Source: Pseudomonadota bacterium (GTDB lineage: Bacteria; Desulfobacterota; Binatia; Binatales; Binataceae). From it: a stretch of DNA of 64,000 bases. Shown here in pieces: positions 35,958-45,391 of this stretch (positions within the stretch are counted from its first letter, which is position 1; the number at the start of each line of letters is the position of its first letter). The stretch is taken from NCBI GenBank assembly GCA_021324455.1, contig JAJPJA010000042.1:1-64000 (forward strand). The letters are read 5' to 3'. The notes beneath the pieces are model-generated. The model searched no databases. It was not told the DNA's origin and saw only the letters and a list, made by a program, of their open reading frames with translations. The position numbers and the translations under genes are program-made.

Positions 35958-37715
35958 ATGGCGCGCAGACCGGCTCAAGGCAAATATCAGGTGGTGTGGC
36001 CGCGCGGGAAGAAAATCGTCGATAAGGTTCAGCCCGCCCCACGCCTGGATACGCTCAACGGCAAGACCGTCGCCGAACTGTGGGATTACGTGTTCCGCGG
36101 CGAAGAGATCTTTCCCGTAATCGAATCCGAACTGGCCGCGCGCTTTCCCGGGGTTAAATTCATCAGCCCCGATCGATTCGGCAACACCCACAGCACCGAG
36201 GAGCGCGGCGTGCTGGCGGCGCTGCCCGATCGCCTGCGCGAAATGGGCGTCGACGCCGTCATCTCCGGCATGGGATGTTGAGGCAGCTGCACGCCCGCCG
36301 TGATGCGGGCCGCAGCCGTGGCCGAGAAAGCGGGCATCCCCAGCGTATCGCTGGTGTGCCAGGGGTTTGCCGGACAGGCGTCGACCACCGCCGAGGGATT
36401 GGGCTTCTCCCACATGGCGGTGGCGCTGATGCCCGGCCATGTCAACATGCAGACCTACGAGGAACTCAAGAACAATCTGCTCGAAGTAACAGTCGATCAG
36501 GTGGTTAAAGGCCTCAGCGAGGAGCCGGGCGACAACCAGCAGCGCGCCGCCGAGCCGCAGCCCACGGATATCGTCTTCAGCGGCAGCTTCGAGGAGGTCA
36601 ACGACTTTTACTACGACCGCGAATGGAGCGACGGTCTGCCGATCGTGCCGCCCACGATCGACAAGGTCGAGCAGTTCCTGCGCTTTACCCAACGCGCGCG
36701 CGAAGAAGTCCTGGGCGTGCTGCTATGCGACCGGCGCGAAGCCACGATCTGGAATATCGCGGTTAACGGCGTGATGGCGGGATGCCGTCCCGAGTACATG
36801 CCGATCCTGATCGCCATCGTGGAAGCGATGGCCGATCCCGGCTACGGCCTGGAGCATTCGGGCAACACACCCGGACCGGAAACGCTGATCATCCTCAACG
36901 GCCCGCTGATCAAGCAGCTCGGTTTCAATTATCAGCAGGGCGCGCTGCGCGACGGCTTTCGCGCCAATACCAGTATCGGACGCTTTGTGCGGCTGTACCT
37001 GCGCAACGTCGCCGGCTTCCTGCCGCACAAGACCGACAAGGGCACCTTCGGCGGCACCTGGCGCGTGGTGATGGCGGAGAACGAGGATGTATTGGCCGAT
37101 ATCGGATGGGAGCCGCTGTGCGCCGATATGGGTTTCAGCGCGGGCGACAACGTGGTCACGATCGCGCGCTACACCGGCGGCGATACCATCGCCAACGCCT
37201 CCGGCACGACGGCGGATCGGATCATGCCATACGTCGCCGACGCGGTGGTGCGCGCCAACCTGGGATGGCATCTGACGTTCACCTGCGGGATGGTGGTCGG
37301 CACGCTGCGCCCGCTGGTGGCGCTGTCGCCGCTGATCGCGGCAACTATCGCCAAATCCGGATGGAGCAAGCGCGACGTGCGGCAGTACCTGTTCGATCGC
37401 GCGCGCATCCCGGCCCATGAGTTCGACAAGCAACTGTTCCAGTATCTGGCCGGCGCCGATCACCCCACGCGTACGCTCGAGGAGCGCGTCAGGCTGGGAG
37501 AAATTCCGAAAATTTTCTGCCAATCGTCCGATCCGAACCGGATGGTGCCGATTGTGGTCTCGCCCGACGATTTCATGGTCGCGGTGAGCGGCGACCCGTC
37601 GCGCGATAACGGTTACGCCTTCTCTCACAATGGTTTCATCGGCTACCCAACCGCAAAGAAGATCCGTCTGCCGGATGACTGGAACAGCCTCCTGCGCCGG
37701 CATGCCGGGAGCTGA
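35958..37715 (+). CDS. UGSC-motif selenoprotein, UGA at 36279-36281 read as selenocysteine
   Basis: 585 residues with one in-frame TGA, codon 108, which would otherwise split it into 35958-36281 (107 aa) and 36300-37715. The codons around the UGA read G-M-G-C-U-G-S-C-T-P-A-V, and the downstream frame continues without a break into V-M-R-A-A-A-V-A-E. U-G-S-C is the motif that gives a known selenoprotein family its name; I recall its core as a UGSC followed by helix. A SECIS-like stem-loop sits at 36286-36316. Residues after about 200 form a separate C-terminal domain (G-L-P-I-V-P-P-T, F-G-G-T-W-R-V-V), unrecognised. ATG 35958 follows GAGAGGA at 7 nt. Terminator at 37719. The family reaction is unknown; U-x-x-C is redox-competent. 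Confidence 0.85.
36286..36316 (+). promoter_or_regulatory. bacterial SECIS-like stem-loop
   Basis: Lower stem GCTGC (36286-36290)/GCAGC (36312-36316), internal loop ACG/CC, upper stem CCCGC (36294-36298)/GCGGG (36305-36309), apical loop CGTGAT. The apical loop starts 17 nt after the UGA, within the 16-37 nt range known for bacterial SECIS elements, and holds a G-U dinucleotide of the kind SelB contacts. Confidence 0.65.
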
Positions 37716-37718
37716 CAT

Positions 37719-37750
37719 GTATTGTTGGAACCAATAGTACTTATTTTTTG
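37719..37750 (+). terminator. intrinsic terminator of the selenoprotein operon
   Basis: GTATTGTTGG (37719-37728) pairs with CCAATAGTAC (37731-37740) with two G-U pairs, followed by TTATTTTTTG. It lies 3 nt after the selenoprotein stop, which supports 37715 as the real gene end. Confidence 0.75.
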
Positions 37751-38076
37751 TATAATTTCCGTTTTCGTCACCGGTAAGGATTTCGGACGGCGGGACGGCC
37801 TCTAAAGCTGACAAAAACTGCTCAGCTCCAAACTCACCGTCTCCTGCTCTGAGAAAATGGCGCGCGCGGGATCTGATGCGGTTACAAGCGCCGGATCATG
37901 CTCATGCCCAAAACCGAACGGATGAGTAGAAACTACAAGTGAATCTCCCGAATATTACGTCGATTTTGCATCGTGCCATGAAGCATTAATCAGCCGCGCG
38001 CCCCCTTTTTGTGCATCCGGTCTGGTATGCCTGTTGCTCACCTCCCTGGTGTCCATCCTGTTGGAGGTATCGCCCC
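37751..38076 (+). promoter_or_regulatory. TATAAT-headed leader before the Thr-rich lipoprotein
   Basis: A perfect TATAAT is at 37751-37756, next to the upstream terminator; no good -35 is visible at 16-18 nt. If active it gives a leader of more than 300 nt before the ATG at 38077 without coding content. It contains the inverted pair CTCAG/CTGAG (near 37828-37856) and a C-run plus T-run near 37999-38010 without a stem. Could be a long 5' UTR or carry a small RNA. Confidence 0.35.
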
Positions 38077-38499
38077 ATGAAAAATCCAGTGCGGCTTTCG
38101 CTCGTTATGAGCCTGTTCGCGGTCCTCGTGCTGATCGTCGCCGGTTGCGCTTCCGAGGAGCCGGCCACGACGTCGTATACCACCACTACAACCACAACCA
38201 CGGCGCCGGTGGTTGCGCCGGTAACCACAAGCTCAACCACGACATACGTGCCGCCGCCGGTCGCGGTTCAGCCGCCGCCCCCCGCCATTGCGGTGTCGCC
38301 GACCACGGTCAAACGCGAAACCGTGACCACTTATTCTTCGCCCGCGGTTGCTCCGCCCGTACCAACCACGACGGTGACCCGGGAAACCACCACCCGCTAT
38401 ACCTCGCCGGGTACCGTAACCACCGAAACGGTCGAGAACGGCCCCGCCGGAACGACTACTTACAGACAGGATACATACACCGACAGTAGGATTTACTAG
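38077..38499 (+). CDS. Thr/Pro-rich lipoprotein
   Basis: 140 residues. Signal peptide ends I-V-A-G-C, lipid site Cys24. The rest is low-complexity Thr/Pro/Val: eight consecutive Thr at about residues 36-43, P-P-P runs, and repeated T-V-T-R-E-T-T-T-type strands. ATG 38077 follows TTGGAGG; an upstream in-frame ATG at 38011 would put the signal peptide too deep. Probably an extended surface protein of no assigned function. A terminator hairpin follows. Confidence 0.75.
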   Translation: MKNPVRLSLVMSLFAVLVLIVAGCASEEPATTSYTTTTTTTTAPVVAPVTTSSTTTYVPPPVAVQPPPPAIAVSPTTVKRETVTTYSSPAVAPPVPTTTVTRETTTRYTSPGTVTTETVENGPAGTTTYRQDTYTDSRIY

Positions 38500-38518
38500 A
38501 TAAAGGTGATCGCGCGGC

Positions 38519-38550
38519 GGGGGCCGCAATCATTGCGGTCCCCATCTTAT
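38519..38550 (+). terminator. terminator hairpin after the Thr-rich lipoprotein
   Basis: GGGGGCCGCAA (38519-38529) pairs with TTGCGGTCCCC (38533-38543), 11 bp with one G-U pair, followed by ATCTTATT. The T-run is short, so the strength is uncertain. Confidence 0.55.
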
Positions 38551-38624
38551 TGCGAACTTTCAGCATACGTGAAAGGCGTGGGAGGTCCGATGACCGGCTG
38601 GGCCTTCTGACGCGGAGCGGCAGC

Positions 38625-39422
38625 TCACCAGTCAGGCCCTTTACCCGGGGCATAGCGCATCCCGCTGTGCGCGGTCAGTCCGCCGTCGGCGACAATCGCG
38701 GTGCCGGTCACGAATGAGGACTCGTCCGAGGCGAGAAACAGACCCACGTTGGCGATTTCCTGCGGCGTCGCCATCCGGCCCATCGGAACGCCTTCGACCA
38801 GGTATTTTGCGTCGCTGAAGCCTTTTTCGATCCCGACCTTCATTCCCTGGGTGAGAGTCGGACCGGGACAGATCGCGTTGCATCGAATGCCTTTGCGCGC
38901 GTATTCGATCGCCGTCACGCGGGTGAGATTTATGACGCCCGCCTTGGCCACGTTGTAGGCGCATTGCAGGTAATCGCCGAACAGTCCCGAGGTTGACGCC
39001 GTGTTGACGATCGATCCGCTTCCCTGCGGCAGCATCGCCAGGGTGATGGCCGCTTTGATTCCATACCAGTAGGCGGTCAGGCTGACGTCGAGCGTAAGCT
39101 GCCATCCGCGCAGGTCGATATCCGCCGTGCGTTTGGAAAAGACGCTGTACATCGCGTTGTTATGCAGCACGTCGAGGCGTCCGAACTTGTCCAACGCAAA
39201 CCGCACCATCGCTTCGAGTTCGTCGGGTCGGGCGACATTGGCGCGGAAGGTCTCGGCCGCGCCGCCGGCGCCGCGGATTTCGCCGGCCACGCGCGCGGAG
39301 CCCTCAGGGTCGCGATCGACGATGATCACTTTACCGCCCTCGCGCGCGTAGGTTCTGGCACAGGCTTCGCCGATACCCGACGCGCCGCCGGTGACGGCAC
39401 ATACCTTGTTCGCTAATCGCAT
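38625..39422 (-). CDS. short-chain dehydrogenase/reductase
   Basis: 265 residues, classical SDR. N-terminal T-G-G-A-S-G-I-G cofactor loop, N-N-A (with H-N-N-A-M), Ser in N-T-A-S-T-S and Tyr-x3-Lys in A-Y-N-V-A-K. NAD(H) is favoured by the Asp at the end of strand 2 (I-V-D-R-D). Head of a minus-strand trio with an LLM oxidoreductase and an amidohydrolase. Confidence 0.92.
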   Translation of the reverse strand: MRLANKVCAVTGGASGIGEACARTYAREGGKVIIVDRDPEGSARVAGEIRGAGGAAETFRANVARPDELEAMVRFALDKFGRLDVLHNNAMYSVFSKRTADIDLRGWQLTLDVSLTAYWYGIKAAITLAMLPQGSGSIVNTASTSGLFGDYLQCAYNVAKAGVINLTRVTAIEYARKGIRCNAICPGPTLTQGMKVGIEKGFSDAKYLVEGVPMGRMATPQEIANVGLFLASDESSFVTGTAIVADGGLTAHSGMRYAPGKGPDW

Positions 39423-39459
39423 GATGCACTCGTTTCGATAGCCGCGATCGCGGTGGGTC

Positions 39460-40341
39460 TCATCCGAGCCTGTCGGCGGGTTCGACCCATCGCTTCGCCA
39501 GATGCTCCAGTTTGCCGAGGTTCTCTTCCTGTCTGGCGCTGTAGTTGAGAAAGATCACCAGTTCATGCACGCCGGCCTCGTGGTATCTGGTCAGGTTGGC
39601 CGGGCTGAAGTGAGCTACTCCGGGCGACATCATTACGCGCAGTTCATCGGGATTGCGTCCGTTGGCCTTCATCAATTCGCGCAGTTTGCCGAGCTTCTCC
39701 GCGGTCTCCAGCGGCCCCAGGTTCGACCCGAACCATCCGCTCCCGTACTTCGCGACGCGGCGCAGCGCCGGCATGCTCTCGCCGCCGAAATAAACCGGCA
39801 TCCTGTCTTTGGCGACAGGTTTGGGATTCATGCGCGCCTGGTTGAAGCGGACGAACTCGCCCGAATGACTGGCGGGATCGCCGCCCCACAGCTTGAGCAT
39901 CGCTTCCAAATAGTCGCAGGTGCGCTGCGCGCGGCGTTCGAACGGCACTCCCAGCGCGCGGAACTCCTCCTCGGACCATCCGATACCGACCCCCAGCGCG
40001 AAGCGGCCGCCTGACAGAAAATCCAGGCTGGCGACCTGTTTGGCCAGCACCAGGGGATTGTGCTCCGGTACCAGGCAGATGCCGGTGGCAAGGCGGATTG
40101 AGCGGGTGACGGCGGCGGCGTAGGTCAGGGCGACCATCGGGTCGAGGAAGTCGGCGTCGCGCACCAGCGGCATTTCGCCGTTGTCGGTGTACGGATATTT
40201 CGACTGGTAGTGGTCGAAAACCACCACGTGCTCCCCGGCCCACAGCGTGCCGAAGCCAAGCCGCTCCGCATGCTGCGCCACGGTGACCATCGAATCAGGC
40301 CGCGCGCCCGCGGCGATGCCGATAAAGATTCCGATCTTCAT
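39460..40341 (-). CDS. LLM-class (probably F420-dependent) oxidoreductase
   Basis: 293 residues, bacterial-luciferase TIM barrel. Start M-K-I-G-I-F-I-G-I with A-G-E-H-V-V-V-F-D-H-Y and G-V-G-I-G-W-S-E-E-E-F match the TIGR03619-like F420 group, including P-V-Y-F-G-G-E-S. The frame extends to 40926 but ATG 40341 is the family start. The substrate is unknown. Confidence 0.9.
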   Translation of the reverse strand: MKIGIFIGIAAGARPDSMVTVAQHAERLGFGTLWAGEHVVVFDHYQSKYPYTDNGEMPLVRDADFLDPMVALTYAAAVTRSIRLATGICLVPEHNPLVLAKQVASLDFLSGGRFALGVGIGWSEEEFRALGVPFERRAQRTCDYLEAMLKLWGGDPASHSGEFVRFNQARMNPKPVAKDRMPVYFGGESMPALRRVAKYGSGWFGSNLGPLETAEKLGKLRELMKANGRNPDELRVMMSPGVAHFSPANLTRYHEAGVHELVIFLNYSARQEENLGKLEHLAKRWVEPADRLG

Positions 40342-40607
40342 ACCATTATGCTCCAGGTCGAGGCGTTGCGCGCGCGGGTGCACCGGGGTTTCGAGCTGCG
40401 CTGCCGCACCGTGCGCACCATCATGGACCGGACATCGGGAAGACATCAACAGGCGGCGCGAATGCTCATGCGCAGCATGATTCTTTCGGCTTGCCTCGCC
40501 CACATTCCTGGGTGGGAGAAGGCCGGGGTGAGGGCGCCTGGTACGTTTACCGCAATATTCCTCCGCGTTCCCTCCCGCATCGGAGCGAATCCGCGCCAGC
40601 GGGTCGG
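40342..40607. other. non-coding gap with a REP-like hairpin
   Basis: No convincing ORF. An imperfect inverted pair GCCTCGCCCAC (40493-40503)/GTGGGAGAAGGC (40512-40523) resembles the widespread CTCTCCC...GGGAGAGGG dispersed hairpins, and shares GTGGGAGA with the hairpin at 53253-53280. No other structure noticed. Confidence 0.4.
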
Positions 40608-41715
40608 TTACTTCAACTCGATTCCGTACAGCCGCTCCACGTTGCTGTACACGATCTTCTTCACCACCGGATCGGGAATCGACGCGAAGTTCTGCTCGAT
40701 TACTTTGCGCGAATCGGGCCAGGTGGAATCGGTGTGGGGATAGTCGGACGCCCACATGAAATTGTCCTCGCCGAACAATTTGTAGAGCGCCACTCCCGGC
40801 GGATCGTCCTGGAACGTCGCCCAGAGCTGGCGTTTGGCGTACTCGCTGGGTTTGAGCGGCGGCTGATTGCTCAGAAACCCGGTGTCGTAGTTGCGATCGA
40901 GCCGATAAAGGTAATAGGCGATCCAACCGATATCGTTCTCGGTCGAGACCACGCGCAACCGGGGGAATTTCTCCAGCACTCCGCCATGCAGCATGACGGC
41001 CAGCGACTTCTGCGTTTCGGTAACGTAATCGATGCGCAGGGTCATCACCTGGGCGCGGCTGTAGCGCACACCGGGTATCTGTTTTTTGGCCGTGGTGATG
41101 ATGTGCAGCGAAATCGGCATGTTCAGATCCGACGCCGCCGCCCAGAACGGCTCATACACGGGATCGTCATAAGTCTGGCGCGGATCGTTGGAGATCATGG
41201 CGCCGCGCAGACCCATCTTCGCGCAGCGCTGCAGCTCCTTGACGCCGGCGGCAACGTCGAGCAGGGAAATCAGCGCGATGCCGTACAGCCGTCTGGGGCT
41301 GGCCGAACAATACTCCGCCAGCCAGTCGTTGAAGGTGGCGAACGCCGCCATCTGCAGCTCCGGGTCCTGGATCCCATACAGCGGCATCCCGTTGCTGGTG
41401 TACAGCACCTCGGCCAAAACGCCGTCGATGTCCTGATCCTTGATGCGCTCGACCGGATCCCATCCGCCGGCGCGTCCGGCTTCGTAGCCCTTCTCATACA
41501 GCTCGCGCAGCTCGGCGCCGCGTTTGCCGGCGGCGAACAATGCCGCGACCGGAAACTCGGCGCAGTCGGGAGCCGAGATCACCCAACGCCCGGTTTCGTC
41601 CTGCTTGATCCGCGGGGCGCGGTCGCGATACTTGCGGTCCATCCGCGTCTCCCACAGATCGACCGGCTCCACTACGTGAGAATCCGCCGAAATGACCCGT
41701 AAATTCCTGTCCATC
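40608..41715 (-). CDS. amidohydrolase-family (ACMSD-like) TIM-barrel protein
   Basis: 368 residues. Opens with V-I-S-A-D-S-H-V-V-E-P, the metal-site strand in which D-S-H replaces the usual H-x-H, and ends with M-W-A-S-D-Y-P-H-T-D-S-T-W-P, the D-Y-P-H-x-D signature of this amidohydrolase_2 branch. ATG 41715 follows GGGAGG at 8 nt; the longer frame to 41834 is not needed. Members decarboxylate or hydrolyse aromatic and other ring acids; the substrate is not known. Confidence 0.9.
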
Positions 41716-41889
41716 GCTGGTCCTCCCCTGCCGCGGTGCTTACCGCCGCTGACCGATTGCGCAATGCGGTGCTGCCGGTTGCTTAGCAGGCATCGGGGCG
41801 GACGCCAAGCCCGCGCCGTGCCTGAACGCGGCACGCCGGTTTTATGCTACAAGCGGTCTGCATCGCGATTTTGAAGGAGGAGCACCGCC

Positions 41890-42672
41890 ATGCCGCTTAA
41901 GCTTGAGGACTACGCCAACAGGTACAGGACCATCAGATTCGAGCGCCGCGACGGCATTCTGCAAATGACGCTGCACAGCCAGGGCAAAGAGCTCAAATGG
42001 GGCGCGATACCGCACGCCGAATGCGCCGACGCGTTTGCCGACATCGCGCGCGACCCCGACAATCGCGCCGTCATCATCACCGGCACCGGCGACGCGTTTT
42101 GCGACGACGCGCGCTGGCCCAAAGACGGCGGCAAGCCGTCATCGATACCGACTTCGGCGTGGGGACCGATGCTCTCGGAGGCCAAGCATCTGCTGTTCAA
42201 CCATCTGGATATCGAGGCGCCGATGATCGCGGCGGTCAACGGTCCCGCGCTGATTCATGCCGAACTGGCGCTGCTGTGCGACGTGGTGCTGGCGGCGGAG
42301 CACGCGGAGTTCCAGGACATGCCGCATTACGCCGGCGGCCTGGTGCCGGGCGACGGCGTGCACATCGTGTTCCCGCTGCTGATGGGTCACAATCGCGGCC
42401 GCTACTTCCTGCTGACCGGGCAGAAGCTCTCCGCCCAGGAAGCGCGCGAGATGGGACTGGTCAACGAGGTGCTGCCGCGCGACCGGTTATTGCCGCGCGC
42501 ATGGGATCTGGCGCGCAAAATTCTCGAAGCGCCGCCGCTGACGGTGCGCCTGTCGCGTCTGGCGCTGACGCGCGAACTCAAGCGCCTGATGCATGACCAT
42601 CTCGAATACGGCCTGCTGCTGGAAGGGCTGGGCGCCGCGCAGCATTGGCCCACCGTGCGCCCCAAAGTCTGA
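41890..42672 (+). CDS. enoyl-CoA hydratase/isomerase family protein
   Basis: Crotonase fold, 260 residues. [18 protein letters not shown] and the oxyanion-hole region around I-T-G-T-G-D-A-F are present; the second catalytic glutamate position is not clear, so the reaction may differ from hydration. Strong Shine-Dalgarno AAGGAGG 10 nt before the ATG. First gene of the plus-strand half of the catabolic cluster. Confidence 0.9.
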   Translation: MPLKLEDYANRYRTIRFERRDGILQMTLHSQGKELKWGAIPHAECADAFADIARDPDNRAVIITGTGDAFCDDARWPKDGGKPSSIPTSAWGPMLSEAKHLLFNHLDIEAPMIAAVNGPALIHAELALLCDVVLAAEHAEFQDMPHYAGGLVPGDGVHIVFPLLMGHNRGRYFLLTGQKLSAQEAREMGLVNEVLPRDRLLPRAWDLARKILEAPPLTVRLSRLALTRELKRLMHDHLEYGLLLEGLGAAQHWPTVRPKV

Positions 42673-42941
42673 CGCGGCATTTCATTTTTGCGGGGTCGAG
42701 GGCGGCAGCGCGTGCGCCGGGATATTATCGGGATCGTGGAGCTTGCACCGCACCTCCCTCATCCCCGCGATCCCGTTTGTGCACGACTTGCACGGGCGGC
42801 TTGATGCGAAATCAGCCGGACGGGCGCGCAAACTACCGCGCGTACCGACAGCCGATCCGCTTCGTACAGCTTGCGCTGGGGCCGGTTTTCGTAAGATGGT
42901 TGGCTCTGTCCGTGCGGCAATGCCGGTTAAAGGAGGCGCAC

Positions 42942-44120
42942 ATGAGATTCGCCCTGATGTACGAAATCGAAATGCCCAAGCCATGGTACGAGGGCAACGA
43001 ATACGACAAGTACTGGCAGGTGATGGCGCAGATTCAGTACGCTGAAGAGATGGGTTTCGATTCGGTGTGGGCGGTCGAGCATCACGGACTGGAGGAAGTC
43101 TCGCATTGCTCGGCGCCGGAAATTCTGTTCGCCGCCGCCAGCCAGCGCACCAGCCGGATCCGGTTCGGCCATGGCGCCGTGCTGCTGCCGCAGCCGTATA
43201 ACCATCCGGTGCGCGTGGCGGAGCGGATTGGCGCGCTCGATATCCTCAGCAACGGCCGTCTGGACGTGGGTTTCGCGCGCTCCAGCACGCTGTGCGAAAT
43301 GGGCGCCTTCGGTATCGATCCGAACGACACCCGCCCGATGATGAACGAGGCGCTGGAAATTATTCCGCAGCTGATGACCACCGATCGCTTCCCGGGCTAC
43401 GAAGGCAGGTACTTCACCGTCGGTGCCAATCGCAACGTGCTGCCCAAACCGATCCAGAAACCGCATCCGCCGTTGTGGATGGCGTGTTCGTCGCCGCAAA
43501 GTTTCGAAATCGCGGCCAACGCGGGGCTGGGCGTGCTGTCGTTCAACATCATCCAGGCGCAGACGCTGGAAGAGCGGGTGCACAATTACCGCCGTACGAT
43601 TCAGAATCCGGCCAGGCCGGCCGGCGCCGCGATCAACAACCAGATCGCCACCTTCATGATGACGCTGTGCGGCGAGAACAACGACGAATCGATCGCGATG
43701 GCGGGCGAAGGGATGCATTGGTACATGTCGTTGCTGCGCGGCCAGACGCCATACTGGCAGAACATCTTCGAGAAAGGGCGCGAGGAGATTTTCGCGCAAA
43801 TCGAAAGCTACAAGTACATGTCGCGGCGCGCGCCCGAAGCGCTGCAATTCGGCGCCGACCTGACCGAGGCCGGCGCGCGCGAGCAGATGCGGCCGGCCAA
43901 TCTGGTCGACAAGGGACTCTTGTGCGCGGGCAATCCCGACACCTGTATCCGCGTGCTGGAACGCTTCGACCGACTCGGCATCGACCTGATCCTGTGCTTC
44001 ATGGAGATGGGCCGTGTGCCGCATCAGCGCACGATGGAATCCATCCGGCTGTTCGGCAAATACGTGATCCCCCATTTCAAAGCCAACGGCGCGGCGGTCT
44101 CCGCCAACGGCCGCAACTGA
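42942..44120 (+). CDS. LLM-class flavin-dependent oxidoreductase
   Basis: 392 residues, luciferase-like barrel: M-R-F-A-L-M-Y-E-I-E-M-P, A-E-E-M-G-F-D-S-V-W-A-V-E-H-H, and R-I-R-F-G-H-G-A-V-L-L-P. AAAGGAGG 7 nt before ATG 42942, so the frame upstream to 42645 is not coding. The 269-nt gap before it shows no ORF or clear promoter. Abuts the CoA-transferase gene with no gap. Confidence 0.92.
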   Translation: MRFALMYEIEMPKPWYEGNEYDKYWQVMAQIQYAEEMGFDSVWAVEHHGLEEVSHCSAPEILFAAASQRTSRIRFGHGAVLLPQPYNHPVRVAERIGALDILSNGRLDVGFARSSTLCEMGAFGIDPNDTRPMMNEALEIIPQLMTTDRFPGYEGRYFTVGANRNVLPKPIQKPHPPLWMACSSPQSFEIAANAGLGVLSFNIIQAQTLEERVHNYRRTIQNPARPAGAAINNQIATFMMTLCGENNDESIAMAGEGMHWYMSLLRGQTPYWQNIFEKGREEIFAQIESYKYMSRRAPEALQFGADLTEAGAREQMRPANLVDKGLLCAGNPDTCIRVLERFDRLGIDLILCFMEMGRVPHQRTMESIRLFGKYVIPHFKANGAAVSANGRN

Positions 44121-45359
44121 ATGCAATCGAGCCGCAACAATCCTCCGGACGATTCGGCCGGGCCGCGGATGCTGGCCGGAGTGCGGGTGCTGGAACTCGG
44201 ACAGTTCATCGCGGCGCCGCTGCTGACGCGGATGATGGCGGATGCCGGCGCCGACGTGATCAAGCTGGAGATGGCGCCCGGCGGCGATACGATGCGCGGG
44301 TTTCCGCCGTTCTTCAACGGACAGGCGGCGGGTTTCATCCAGCAAAATCGCGGCAAGCGCAGCGTCTGCATCGATCTCGGCCGGCCTGAAGGGATCGAGG
44401 CCGCATATGCCATGGTCCGGCATTGCGACGTGGTGGTGGAGAACTTCAGCCCCGGAGTTATGGATCGGCGCGGCCTTGGGTATGCAAAGCTATGCGAGGT
44501 CAATCCCCGCATCATCATGTGCTCCATTTCCGGCTACGGTCAGACCGGCCCCTACGCGAATTGGCCCGGCACCGATCCGATCGCGCAGGCGATGAGCGGA
44601 CTGATGTATATAACCGGCAACGAGGGCGGCGCTCCGGTTTATATCGGCACCGCGATCACGGATGAGAATGCGTCGGTACACGGGTTGGCCGCGATCGCGA
44701 TGGGGTTGTTCCATCGCGAGCGCAGCGGCCGCGGCCAGTATATCGACCTGTCGCTGATCGAATGCATGTTTCATCTGCAGGACATCATCGGCCATTACGT
44801 ATTCAGCAAGGGCGCGATCGTGCCCGGGCGCTTCGGACAGCATCACAGCGGCCTCGCGCCATGCGGCGTGTTCCAGGCCCGCGGACGCTACGTGGTAATC
44901 GCGGTGCAGCCGCGGCAATGGGATCGATTCGTGGAGGCAACCGGAATAGCGGAGCTGTCGGCGGATCCGCGCTTTCAAACCGCGGCGGCGCGGGTCGAGA
45001 ATCGCTTCGCGTTGGCCGCAATCATCGAGCGATGGCTGCAGACGTTTGCCGACGACGAAGCCCCGCTTGCGGTCCTGCGCGCCAGGGCAATCATGTGCGC
45101 GCCCGTGATGGACATCGGCGAGGCGATGCGCGACCCGCACATGCAGGCGCGCGGCGCGATGCGTGAGATCGTTCAGCCCGGCTTTGGCCCGGTATCGCTG
45201 CCGATAACTCCGTTTCACTTCTCGCAAGCGATCATGGAAATTCCCCGGCCGTCGCCCGGGCTCGGCGAGCATAATGCGGAAGTGCTGCAGCAGATCGCCG
45301 GTTATTCGCCGGCCCAGGTCGAGGCGCTCACGCGCGCCGGCGTGCTGGTCGAAGGTTAG
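44121..45359 (+). CDS. CaiB/BaiF-family CoA-transferase
   Basis: Type III CoA-transferase, 412 residues, moves CoA from an acyl-CoA to a carboxylate. Family marks include G-V-R-V-L-E-L-G-Q-F-I-A-A-P, N-R-G-K-R-S-V-C-I-D-L, V-V-E-N-F-S-P-G-V-M, and C-S-I-S-G-Y-G-Q-T-G-P-Y. ATG directly after the LLM stop, so likely cotranscribed and coupled. Confidence 0.93.
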   Translation: MQSSRNNPPDDSAGPRMLAGVRVLELGQFIAAPLLTRMMADAGADVIKLEMAPGGDTMRGFPPFFNGQAAGFIQQNRGKRSVCIDLGRPEGIEAAYAMVRHCDVVVENFSPGVMDRRGLGYAKLCEVNPRIIMCSISGYGQTGPYANWPGTDPIAQAMSGLMYITGNEGGAPVYIGTAITDENASVHGLAAIAMGLFHRERSGRGQYIDLSLIECMFHLQDIIGHYVFSKGAIVPGRFGQHHSGLAPCGVFQARGRYVVIAVQPRQWDRFVEATGIAELSADPRFQTAAARVENRFALAAIIERWLQTFADDEAPLAVLRARAIMCAPVMDIGEAMRDPHMQARGAMREIVQPGFGPVSLPITPFHFSQAIMEIPRPSPGLGEHNAEVLQQIAGYSPAQVEALTRAGVLVEG

Positions 45360-45391
45360 GGCGGGCGCGCCGCGTATGGATCGATGGAGGC

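Noticed and set aside
36282-37715. Two separate genes, 35958-36281 and 36300-37715
   Set aside because: The GTG at 36300 lies within the SECIS-like stem, has no Shine-Dalgarno, and the frame is continuous through UGA with a known Sec motif.
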